From: Timema cristinae
Lineage: Eukaryota; Arthropoda; Insecta; Phasmatodea; Timematidae
Reading direction: 5' to 3'
Assembly: GCA_039000515.1 (NCBI GenBank)
Contig: JBCFYV010001001.1
Location: 11,521,373 to 11,585,372, forward strand
Length of the DNA stretch: 64,000 nucleotides
A program made the position numbers and the translations under genes. A model generated the notes under the pieces. It did not search any database. It was not told where the DNA came from and saw only the letters and a list, made by a program, of their open reading frames with translations. This document shows positions 20,283 to 30,721 of this stretch, piece after piece. Position 1 is the stretch's first letter. Each line of letters starts with the position of its first letter.

Positions 20283-22790
20283 CTCACAAATTTCGTATTT
20301 GATCTAATCTTGAATCTCTATCTTATCTGTTGGCACTGTTCCTAATATTTGAGTTTGTAAACTTCAAACCATATATTGAATCCGTTCTTTTGGAATAAAG
20401 GATTTTTACGCATGTCATGTAAGCTACTTGATTTTACCCTCATTTACTAATACATTTCTTTGCTGTTTTCAAACAAAAGGTCTGCATTCCTTTAAACTAT
20501 TGCCTCATTAACAGCTAGCAAATCTACATCATCTGGCACCTGTGTAAGTTAGTTAACAATTGAGTTGCGTCGTTTATTGTCGGACCCCATTTTTCTCTTT
20601 CGAATTTCTAACTGCATATTTAGGTGTAAAGTTAAATAGTTGGGTAGCCTATTATTTATCAAATGAAGGTGTTTTTGAAGTTTTTTTTGTTTACAAAAAT
20701 GAAATCATAATATTATATACCTTTCCACATACATATATATATTTTTTTTTTTAAAGACAATGTGCACACTTTGACTCGTATTGTAAATTTGAGAAAAAGT
20801 TTATTGTTATCTGTGATCACTCTAGCATAATATTTTATTATTCATGCATAGAATATTTACTTTTGTTTCAGTATTAATGTATTAATTATTTTTACTTATC
20901 AGTATTTATTGTTAGTTGCTCTGCATTTATTTATATTACCTATGTATTTTTCGTTAAATTATTTAAATTAATTCATCATACACCAACATACCTCAATGTT
21001 TTTTAGTTTAAATAAATGAATACAGCTGTTTTTTCAGAAATATTATTTTGAGTTAACTATTTTATACTATTTTCTTATGACCTAGAATATAACATAGCCA
21101 TGATGTAATAGAAAGCTCGAAAAATACTATATATTGAATCTCTATGCCAATCACAAAACTATATCGTGTGTTGCAACATTTGTCCACTAATATATAATCA
21201 AGCTCTAAAAATTTTGAAAAATATATTAAATTGACTTTCTAGATGTCAACAAACCTAGATTGTATGTGTCAATATTTGTCCACTAATATATATAACAAAC
21301 TATTTTTTAACTGTTTTGTGAGAAATATAGCTTTAATAAAAAGTGTATTTTATTTATATAAACTTTATTACTAATTTAATAATATTCTTTAAAATAAAAC
21401 TTAATAGATATATAAATATAATTCTCAATGTCATTTAAACTAGCTTCATTAATATATTCAATGTATGTAATATTAAAATACAACTGAAATAAAATCTAAA
21501 AGTAACTATCTCAAATATTTAAAAACTTAAGTAAATGAATAAGTATTTGTAAGAAAAAAAGTGGTTTTATTTATGAAAAAAATAATCAGTTTTTAGTTCT
21601 TATATAAGCTAAACTTATTGGATGCATATTTTGTAGGTATTTGGAAAAGTGAAATATAATTGCTATAATATTTAAATGATAAACATAAAAATATTTTTTT
21701 AAATATTAATAATTTGAGAATGACTTATAATAATATATAATTTGTTGAAAACCAGAAACCCCATTTTTATTCTTTACACTCCAATTTTTTTTTATATATA
21801 TATATTTTTTTTTTTCATACCTCCTCTAAGGTTACTTGTAGTGTTACAGATATGTTTATCAAAATTAGAAATAGCCACTTAGTAAAGTATCCTCTAAGTA
21901 ATTTTCCCAGCATAATGAGATAGTCATTTGCTTGTAATGTTAAACTGATCATAAATGAATTTAATAAATTTGTTTATCAATTTCTAGAAAATTGATTTTT
22001 ACAACCATCATTATAAAAAAAATTTTAAATTCAATAGTTTTTTTTATAGTCACAGGACTTTCTTTTTCTAGGGGTCACAAGAAAGAAAGAAATCTCAGGC
22101 TTAGAATAAATAGCATGGGAAAAAATTATATATATATATTATATATGTAACACTTAGAGGAGGTATGAAAAACATACCATTATATTGAAGATAAAACACT
22201 TTTTTCTCAAATATTTTGTAAATAAAACCAATAGTACCCGAGTTATAAGAACATATGTTTTTAAAATCTCTGCCACAGATTTGGGTTGGAGCTAATTAGC
22301 GGGTTAGATTTTTGATTGGAATTTTCATCAGAGATGGAGGCATGAAAAATTTTTGAATTATAAACCCTATGGGAGCAGGCTCTCAAAATTTACAAAACTA
22401 TTGGGAAAGGAACTGTGATAAAAATTTCTTAAACTACTTCTTTAAAGTTAGAATATTATATTTTGTATAGAATATGAAAAAAAAACCTTAAGCTGAATGG
22501 ACACACGACCCAAAGATAATCACGCTCAGTTTGTTGCTATAATCATGGTGTTGATACTGTTGTTTCCAATATTTAATTTGATTGCATAATTATGGTTTCG
22601 AGATTGTCACCATTGATTTTTTTTATTGCACAAAGAGAAAGGAAATAGTCTGCGCGATACGCTGTACTATATGTTTGTATGTTTTATTTATACATATTTT
22701 GAATCTGTAGAGTTTTTTTAGCAAAAATATGACATTTTATGTGTATCCCTTATTTAAGCGATTTATGTAAAACATATAGAACATATTTTG
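20283..22790. other. AT-rich intergenic sequence
   Basis: I see no gene. The stretch contains an inverted-repeat pair (21811-22172) and long A/T runs. Confidence 0.5.
21811..22172. mobile_element. possible MITE with 20-bp inverted ends
   Basis: TTTTTCATACCTCCTCTAAG at 21811-21830 is matched in inverted orientation at about 22153-22172. The interior is AT-rich and non-coding. No clear target duplication could be read because both flanks are low-complexity. Confidence 0.5.
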
Positions 22791-22805
22791 TTTATACTAT
22801 GCTAT

Positions 22806-22864
22806 ATGCGTATAACCCGAATGGGTAGTAAGACGCGGTGCTAATAATAATAATAATAATAATA
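22806..22864 (+). mobile_element. tail-only SINE insertion, 59 bp
   Basis: Only the shared tail is present (ATGCGTATAACCCGAATGGG to GCTAATAATAA). It is flanked by perfect ACTATGCTAT repeats at 22796-22805 and 22865-22874. Confidence 0.95.
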
Positions 22865-22874
22865 ACTATGCTAT

Positions 22875-25249
22875 TGCTCTTTTCATCATCTCAGAGATAA
22901 TAGTAAAATTTTGACAAATTTGTGATTGTTTTTATGTTTGGAGAGTATTAGAAATCGTGTATAAATGTATCACTGGTATTTTACTTCTATGAACGCCATG
23001 CTATGAAGATCAAAGGTTATTTATAATGTATTATTAAAGTTAGGAAAAGTACGGCAATTTTAACTTACTTTATATGCTCATCTCTTCAGTTCATCGGAGA
23101 TGAGCATATCTTAAATTATTATTTTACTTTCTAAACGCTTAGATTTTTCTAACTAACCCTTGTATTTACAGTCAGCATATGTACCTGCTATTCACTCATG
23201 ATAACCAGAGTTGTGAATTCCTTGCTTTTTCATTTTTTATCACTATTTATGAATTTATGAATAACTATCTCCTAGGGATCTGCGAGTTTGGGTTTTTTAA
23301 TTCGAGTTGAATATTTCTAAAAGCTCCTAGAGTTCAAATCGAGTTCGAATATATTAATAATTTTAAAATGTTAAAGAGTATATATTTGTTTATTTTAAAT
23401 GTGAATAGGTATCACATCTTTACAATTTCAGATTTAAAACCTATACTAAAACACATGTTCTTAAAATATGAATGACACTCATTTTTATAAAAAAAAAGTT
23501 AATAAACGGAAATATATCAATTTTTAAATTAGAAAAACACTTTAACAAACACAAAAAAAGAACACTAAAAAATATAGGGCCTAATAAAATAGAATTAAAA
23601 TGGTTTTAAACACTCATATCTTTAAGAACATTAAAATTACACTAACAATTTTTAAAAAAGTAATGAAATGAATACTTGCATGATGGCTTGAAAATGTACA
23701 ATAAGATAGTGAAGGAAGTCAACCAAAGTGATAGACATTTTTGATTGAAAAATTTACTTCAATTCCATTTTTATTGCTTTTAAAAGTTGATACTCATGCT
23801 TTAAAATTAAAAATAATATGAATAAATGAGTATTTCTAGCAAATAAAATGAAATAGTAAATGCTTTTTTAATATAAATGTGGTAAGTTTGGTAAAATATG
23901 TATTGCAATAAATAAGATCAACATAATTTTATAACTAAATAATAACTAAAATAGAGCTCGTTTTGTAGCTAAATGACGTATTAATTAATACAAGTTTTAA
24001 ATATCTTGTTTGAAAACATTTAATATTATATATTTTTGATATAACATTTTTAATTCAACATAAATTATTATTTTATAAAGGGACCAGGGATCATTCAATT
24101 ATTTAGTAATCTTCTTAGCTACTTTTATTTTCATTACTTTGTCATGGCAATACAAGTAAACAACTTGACTCTAGTATAATTTAAAATAGACAACAATATT
24201 GAATAAATTTACTGGTCGAAAGTGGTTTCAAAACTATTACGTTATTAATGTGAAAATTTGTTAAGTAACCGAATGATTTATAAGTGAAATGCTGATATTA
24301 TCTCAATTAAATAGCCTATACTTACTATTGTATTTTAAATATTGATTATTAAGTACATTAAGTGAAAGCTCAAAAATGATGAGCCTACAAAACATTCAAT
24401 CTTAAGTTTAAAGGACGAGTTTGGCTCTAAGCTCGAAATATAAGTACTCTCAGAACCCTATTATCTCTTCCTGATTAGTAGATTAATTGAATTTATCATT
24501 TCATCAATCAGGGAAAATGAACATAAAAGCTGAATGTGGCTCGAGTTGGTTTAGTTGGTATCTACCTTGATATCCATCAAATAATTGATGAGAGTGTTAT
24601 ACTAGTTGCTCTACAAGCTCTCTTTAAATGTAACAGCTAAATCATATTCTAAAATTGGTTTTTCAAACTAGCATTGTTTAATCCCTGGGCCGATATGATC
24701 ATCAGCTGATTATGGTAAAATAGGTTAAACTAATGATCATCTTGAGCCCAATTTATTTTCGCTGATCTTTTGGACTGTGTAAGCGAGAAGTCGTTAGTTT
24801 TAACCTTGGTAATAGACAACATTATCCTTTATTTACTGGTTAGGAAGAAAAATAAGTTGGGAAGGACCATTTGGGCTGACTCATACTTGGGGGCTTGCTA
24901 GTCAAACATGAGAGGGAGTGACATTGCTAAAGGAAGGACTTCAAGGTCAAAACTTTGTGAGCAAGAGAAAGAAAAAGTGTGAAAGAATGAATGAGAGAGT
25001 AGATTTAAGGGATCAAAGTACAAAAATAAATTCCACATATATTTATGACTATTGGAATGCTCAACTAACTTTTCATCCCAAATGCTTATCAAATTAAACG
25101 CTTTATGTAAAATGACTTTAAAATATTTATTTTATCACTGTTTGGTCTATGTATGTTATTTAAAATATTAATATTTCATGGAAACCGTGAAAATAGCATT
25201 TCAGTGTTTGAATAACTCTTCCAGCTTTGGAAGAAGTATTATAATTTTC
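22875..25249. other. AT-rich intergenic sequence
   Basis: No gene or repeat family recognised, except for a small hairpin: ATATGCTCATCTC at 23072-23084 pairs with GAGATGAGCATAT at 23097-23109. Confidence 0.5.
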
Positions 25250-25258
25250 TAAGATTTA

Positions 25259-25550
25259 GGGTGACCTGGTGGTCTAGGGGTAAGGTGTCAAACTTCTGTG
25301 CTGGCGGCCGGGGTTCAATCCCCGGTCCCGGCACAGATTTATCTGATTACCAAACCCTTCCTTAACCTCTGACAAGACATCTTGTGAATGTGGGGAATTC
25401 CAGGCCTCCACCATGGTTCGGAATCCACGTTAAACTGTAGGTCCTTCATTTCATCTCACAATCACCCTACCATTACACATTAGCGTAAGTGTGTATAACC
25501 CAAATGGGTAGTAAGACGCGGTGCTAATAATAATAATATAATAATAATCT
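25259..25550 (+). mobile_element. SINE-A, full-length, 9-bp target duplication
   Basis: It has a complete tRNA-like head (GTGACCTGGTGGTCTAGGGG, B box GGTTCAATCC) and ends with the shared tail and (TAA)n. It is flanked by TAAGATTTA at 25250-25258 and 25551-25559. Confidence 0.95.
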
Positions 25551-25793
25551 TAAGATTTATACTAATATGTGAGCATTTTTAATCCATATCAAAGAGGTCT
25601 AAAACACACTACCTTGTACCAGCCCTCCCCCCTTTTTTTACAAACAATAAGCACTCCATATTATTAGAGTTTTTTATTTTTATGTTTATTAATATTTTTA
25701 CTAAGAATTTAATGAACAAAAAAATCGTTCATATTAAAAAAATATTTTTGTTGTTTTGCATTTTACCTTTGTAATATTGTAACGAAATTATAT

Positions 25794-25851
25794 CTAATCG
25801 TTGATTGGAAAGATTTTCAACAAACTTTCGGCATTGGACGGGATGATCAGC
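25794..25851 (-). CDS. unrecognised minus-strand gene, terminal exon
   Basis: Eighteen codons and TAG, starting one base into a codon, which fits the two-base end of the exon at 26538. The composition is GC-richer than its surroundings. Confidence 0.45.
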
Positions 25852-27789
25852 CTAGCCGCAGTAAAAATATTTTTATTTAGCAAATAAAAATATCTGCATT
25901 GCTACTTTATTCAACTAATAACTGTTTTCAATTGCAATCCTAAATTAATAGCTTAGATCAGTGGTTCCCAAAAGGTGGTCCACAGACCCCAGTGGTCTGC
26001 GAGCTGTTCCTAGGAAATCTGCAAGAACTGGTAAATTTAAGTAAAATAAAAAGTTAAAATAATAATTAAACAACAGTAGGCTTAATCTTGATCAATAAAG
26101 AATTTCTCCTACTTCTCACCCAACTGCGCATCCCAAAGGCACTGCCCTTTCTCCTCACACACCTGCGCAGCGCTTATTGCACATTCCAATGTTAGTGTAT
26201 AAATAAATGTAGGCCTATGTAAAAACACATTTGACTCGGATTTACTGTGTCAAATTTCCAGCTTTGTAGGTTTTATAACATAAATTATTAATATGGGGGT
26301 TGGGGGTGTGCTATTTTCTATACATAGAATAGATTAGATCCTAATTATTAGAAAAAACGTTGGGGTGGGGGGGGTGTCGTTCACCGATCTCAAAAAACCT
26401 CTTGGGGGTCCTTGACTAGTAGGTACTTAGGAACTACTGGCTTAGAGAGTTGGTCAACTATATTATATTTAGTGAGATACAATCACTGCACAACACACAA
26501 TTACTTTAATAAAATAATAATAATGGTGTGACATTACCTGTTACAATGACTATAAAAACTTTTTATGTTAAGTTCTAAGTTCATACGCATGTATTGTCCT
26601 GTTTGCTTGTCTGCCAAATAAGCTGGAGAAAATGTCCTATTCATGTCTTCATTAAGTATAGAGGGAACTGAAATGAACGATTTGTAGTTTGGTGAGCTGT
26701 TAATACTCCTAATTCAGGGGGCCAAGACTGAATAGATTTTCTACAATGCATTTGATCATTGAGGTATTCCATAAACTTCAATTTTACCTTAGGTTAAATC
26801 AATTTTAAACCCTAGATGAGTATTGGCATTCAATAGATCGTAATTAATTTTAAAACTATTCAGAAATGGATTTAGGTGAACAACATTTATTATTGTATCC
26901 ACATTAACAAATTACTACATAGTTGTTGATTTGGATTACTAATTAGCAGGCCCTTGGATTTTGAAAACCTTAAAAGATAAAAAATCACTATAAAATAACC
27001 TTAAAATTTTAAATATGACTTCGAATTTAATTTTTTTATTATTTAAACACAAGAAAAAAAAAGTAATAATAAATGGAAACATTAAGTAGTTATAGATTCA
27101 TAAAATATTAGTAGTATTCAAAAATATACTTATTCAACATGAATGCCTTAAACATTTCTATAAATGCTAAAAATAACTAAAGGACGGAAATCAAGAAAAT
27201 ATGACCTAAAATTCCAAAATTACCATAAAGATACCTATAAAATATACACATTTCCACAACCAGAGGCTCATGAGCAGTGTTTATGAGGTACTTATGAGCA
27301 TTTTATGTAATGTACTAATAAAAAGATGACATATAATCAAAATCCTGGCCCTGTTAATTAGTATTATCTTGGGAAATAAAATTTAGAACGGTATCTTATT
27401 ACTAGTTTAATTTGATTAGCATTATCATGCTCAAAAGTAAGCTTGACAAGTCTAAGAAATGTTGGACAACTGGTCTCTGACAAGCACAAGCAGGTTTAAT
27501 TTAGTTTCATTTTCAAAACAAATTTGATTACTAATATCAAAGAAAATAAGTATACTCCAATCTGTTCACACAATTTTTATTAGCACGCGTCTTATACCGT
27601 TCGGGTTATACACACTTACCTAATGTGTAAGGGTAGGGTGATTGTGAGATGAATGAAGACCTACAGTTTAACGTGAATCCGAACCACGGTGGATCCACAC
27701 CATTTAAGAAAACTTACTGCAGTTTTTCTTAATTCTTTCGATATTGTTTCTCATTATAAAATTCTTGAGGTATAGATTCCAAATAGAAA
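25794..27789 (-). CDS. unrecognised gene, three 3'-terminal exons
   Basis: Three minus-strand exons join in phase: 27789-27718 (acceptor ATGCAG, donor GTAAGT), 26667-26538 (acceptor TTCATTTCAG, donor GTAATG) and 25851-25794 (acceptor GGCTAG, stop TAG). The middle exon is the best evidence: 42 uninterrupted codons reading PSILNEDMNRTFSPAYLADK, then QTGQYMRMNLELN. The first reads SIWNLYLKNFIMRNN and the last LIIPSNAESLLKIFPIND. A possible AATAAA lies near 25670 on this strand. I do not recognise the protein, and the 5' exons were not found with confidence. A hAT-type element sits in the last intron. An alternative acceptor for the middle exon is at 26696. Confidence 0.5.
25959..26439. mobile_element. 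hAT-type non-autonomous element, 481 bp
   Basis: The inverted ends are CAGTGGTTCCCAAA and CAGTAGTTCCTAAG. The flanks GCTTAGAT (25951-25958) and GCTTAGAG (26440-26447) form an 8-bp target duplication with one mismatch, typical of hAT transposons. No transposase frame is inside. Confidence 0.88.
26538..26667 (-). CDS. unrecognised minus-strand gene, middle exon
   Basis: Acceptor TTCATTTCAG, donor CAG/GTAATG, 42 codons plus split codons at both ends. The reading stays open upstream to about 26700, so the 5' boundary could be at 26696. Confidence 0.55.
27581..27701 (-). mobile_element. SINE-A, 5'-truncated
   Basis: Reverse tail at left (TTAGCACGCGTCTTATACCG), body to GAACCACGGTGGATCCACAC at right. 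No tRNA head. It lies just downstream of the minus-strand exon at 27718. Confidence 0.85.
27718..27789 (-). CDS. unrecognised minus-strand gene, upstream exon
   Basis: 23 codons with a consensus donor GTAAGTTTT. It ends one base into a codon completed by the TT of the next exon. The acceptor region has a weak pyrimidine tract. Confidence 0.4.
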
Positions 27790-28129
27790 CTGCATTTCAA
27801 ACCTGCCCAAAGAATCCTTGAAAATATACAAATTGAAATAAAATAGGTTAATGGATGTCATTTTTGTACTTTCATCTAATCTTATCTTGTTATCGGTACA
27901 CGTTCCTTTCAAAATATCATTGACATGAATGCAACAAGATTTATATTTGTTTATTGATTAGTATTGAATTCATGGACATAGAGAGGGGGTGTTTATGGGG
28001 TTCAAAACCCCTCTGAAACTTTTTGAAGTTGTTAATGTAAAACTTTAGGATGATCCTGTATCAAACTTAAAATAACTTATAGACGCAGTCACTTTTCAAA
28101 CATTTGCCAGGGTAACTACATTAATAGCT

Positions 28130-28495
28130 TCTAGAGGCATTTAATTTAAAAAAAATTCCAGGCGACGATAACTCTAAAATAATAAAATAATGCCTTCTAG
28201 AGGCATCCTATTAAAAGAAAAAATTCAAGCAAAGGCCACTTTCAAACTAAAATTAAAAAAAAAAAATCCATGTGACTAGCATTCCAAATAGCTTCAATTT
28301 TAAAAATTTGCTGGTGGAAGACCACTTTAAAGAATTTAACTTAAAAAAAAAAATCAGGCAAATAACACACCAAATAGTGTCTAGGCAGTTAAATTGTATT
28401 GGGTCCACTTCAAATAAATTTTAGGGAATATAATTTTTTTTAAATTACTGAATGAGGATTACTCCAAATAACCTCTAGGAGTGTCAAAATTAAAA
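28130..28495. repeat. degenerate tandem repeat of about 80 bp
   Basis: A motif of the form CCAAATAGCNTCTAGAGGC followed by an A-rich run and AGGCAAAGNCCACTTT recurs four to five times with heavy divergence. A related piece occurs near 2500-2640. Confidence 0.5.
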
Positions 28496-28511
28496 AAAAA
28501 AAATAATAATA

Positions 28512-28754
28512 ATGGGGGAGCATTATTCTATGGATTGTTTACCATTAATAACTAATCCATTATTTATTCATCCCCATAGCTTACGAGTTATGACTGATAC
28601 TGGTCTAGGAATTGTAATAAAATTGAATTCTAATGTTATAATTAATAATATTGAAATTGAGGATTTAAAAATTAAGTTATTTTCTGCTTCTGATAGCTAT
28701 GGATTAATTTTACTGTGTATAACAGCTATTCATATATTTAATCAGGTGTTGTAA
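28512..28754 (+). other. 80-codon open frame with hydrophobic C-terminus, uncertain
   Basis: The frame starts with MGEHYSMDCLPLI and ends with SASDSYGLILLCITAIHIFN plus QVL. A possible acceptor (CATCCCCATAG) lies inside it. The hydrophobic end could be a membrane or GPI-signal tail. I recognise no family, there is no upstream exon, and the AT-rich codon use could be chance. Confidence 0.2.
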
Positions 28755-28759
28755 TTATG

Positions 28760-30700
28760 TCAATTATTGTAATATGATAAATTAAAATAATAAACATATC
28801 ATTGGTACCTATATATGTATTTGTGAAGAAATAAAATATTAATTTTAACCAGTATATAGTCAGATTCTTTATTTTGAAATGAAATCAACTGAAAGTAATT
28901 GAAAACCATATATTTGCACTCCTTTCTCACACACTTTACAAAGTACCTAAATATTTTATATTTCTTCTCTACCTTAGCATACTAAATTAAAATTTATGAT
29001 AAACACATTTTCCCCATACCATTGTGCTTCTTTTATGTTAGTCAACAAATATCATTTGGAGATGATTTTTTTTTTTTAAGTTTAAAACATTTACTTCTAC
29101 TTTATCTTTTATGTAGCCTATCTTTACTCTACCAAATTCTCTTTTATAATCTGTTTATTTTCCTTATTTCAGCACAAGCTTAACCTGCATGTCATAAACA
29201 TATTGAATAACTCCAATGCATGAGTCGATTGATTGATTGACATTCTGCTCATGAAACATTTATAAGGAACCAAATATGACAAATGGTGAGCACTAGCTTT
29301 ACTTCTTTATCAACCTTCCCCCCCTCCTTCCCCACTCCCCATTTTCTTCATGTTATTAGAGTGGATAGGTAGAAGAGAAAAGTATCACAATTAAGGATGT
29401 AGGATCTAGCTTTATAAAAGTTATCTTCGCATTGACATCTATAGGAGTGTTTGAGCAGTCAAAGGCATTGTACTGGTGATATTTGAGTTTTAATCCAGGT
29501 CGGGTACATAAGATGCTGTTTTTTTTTTCCATTCTGCTTCTTTACAGATCTAGGTGCATTTTCTATTAACTGCCCTCAACTCTACACATTTAATTAAGTT
29601 GCTATTAAGTATTGTGTTCACTGTGTCAAAAAAAAAATTAATAATATAATAATGTTGGACTAAATAGTTTGACTCAAAATTATGCCTCTTCAAAAAAAAC
29701 ATTGCTATACATGATGAGTAATAAGTTTCTTGAATAAAAGAATCTTTTTAAAAATACAATCTATTTTTTGCAGCCAATATTGATAAATTTGATATTTTTT
29801 TTTGGTATTAATTATATCAAAAATGATAACTGCAGATAACGTTTAACTTGAAAATTGTTTTAGTAATGTCTATTTGTGTCAAATAAATCTTTCCTGTATA
29901 AACCAGACTAGCTCTTGACTCGGGGTGCTATTTATTGTTAGTTCTTAGAAATGGTATATTTGAGTATGTTGATTAGCTTCTATGATAACCTTGGTGGTAG
30001 TATGCGTCTAAACATCACATTTATAGGTTTTTTTAATAGTTGGCTAAAATATAATAGGTCGAACAAGTTAACAAATCCAAGGTCGGTTGATGGAAGACTT
30101 AAAAGCAAAACTTACCTCATCAAATCTTTACTCTTCTTCCAACATTTAAAATATTCTCTAAATAATGTATTAATGTATTAGACGTTTATGTTTTTGAACA
30201 AACAAACATATTGTAAAAACTTGAATTTAGTTTAGCTATTTGAGCATAGTAGTAATACAAGGGAAAATAACTTAGGTACTTGTTTATGTGCAGGTCACTT
30301 AAGTGTTGTTTCTGAGCCCTTTGTGTTCCACTCTATCGTGAGAACATAAAAAGAGATTTATCAGGCTGGTACACTATGGTTACCCTTAAAGGTAGCAGGT
30401 TCATTGTGATCTATTGCACCGACAATAGGTATCTTACTGGTGACGAGTCTATCTTAAGGCAAATTAACCGGGAAGTTAGCTACAAGACTACAATTTAGCG
30501 AGAAAACATATCAAAATGCAGTATTCTGCATTTATCACATGACACCAGTAAAATTGAGAGCAGTATAATATTTTTTAAATTAAAAAAAAAAAATTTTTTT
30601 GTATTTTTTTAATATGGTAAAAACTGTTTTAATGGTCTCAATTCTACTGTTTTCTAAAGTGGTATACAGAAAACCGTAACTTGATGCACCCTCTTTTTTT
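28760..30700. other. AT-rich intergenic sequence
   Basis: No confident gene. A strong minus-strand donor-like site (GATGAG/GTAAGT) lies at 30115, but the 42-base exon it would end is too weak to call. Confidence 0.45.
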
Positions 30701-30721
30701 TTAAAGCTTTATTACCTACAG

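Noticed and set aside
23072..23109. 13-bp hairpin as a candidate microRNA or terminator
   Set aside because: The stem is too short for a microRNA precursor, and terminators of this kind do not apply in a eukaryote.
29170..29270. short exon-like readings on both strands after TTATTTCAG and before CAGGTTAAG
   Set aside because: No phase-compatible partner; too short to tell from chance.
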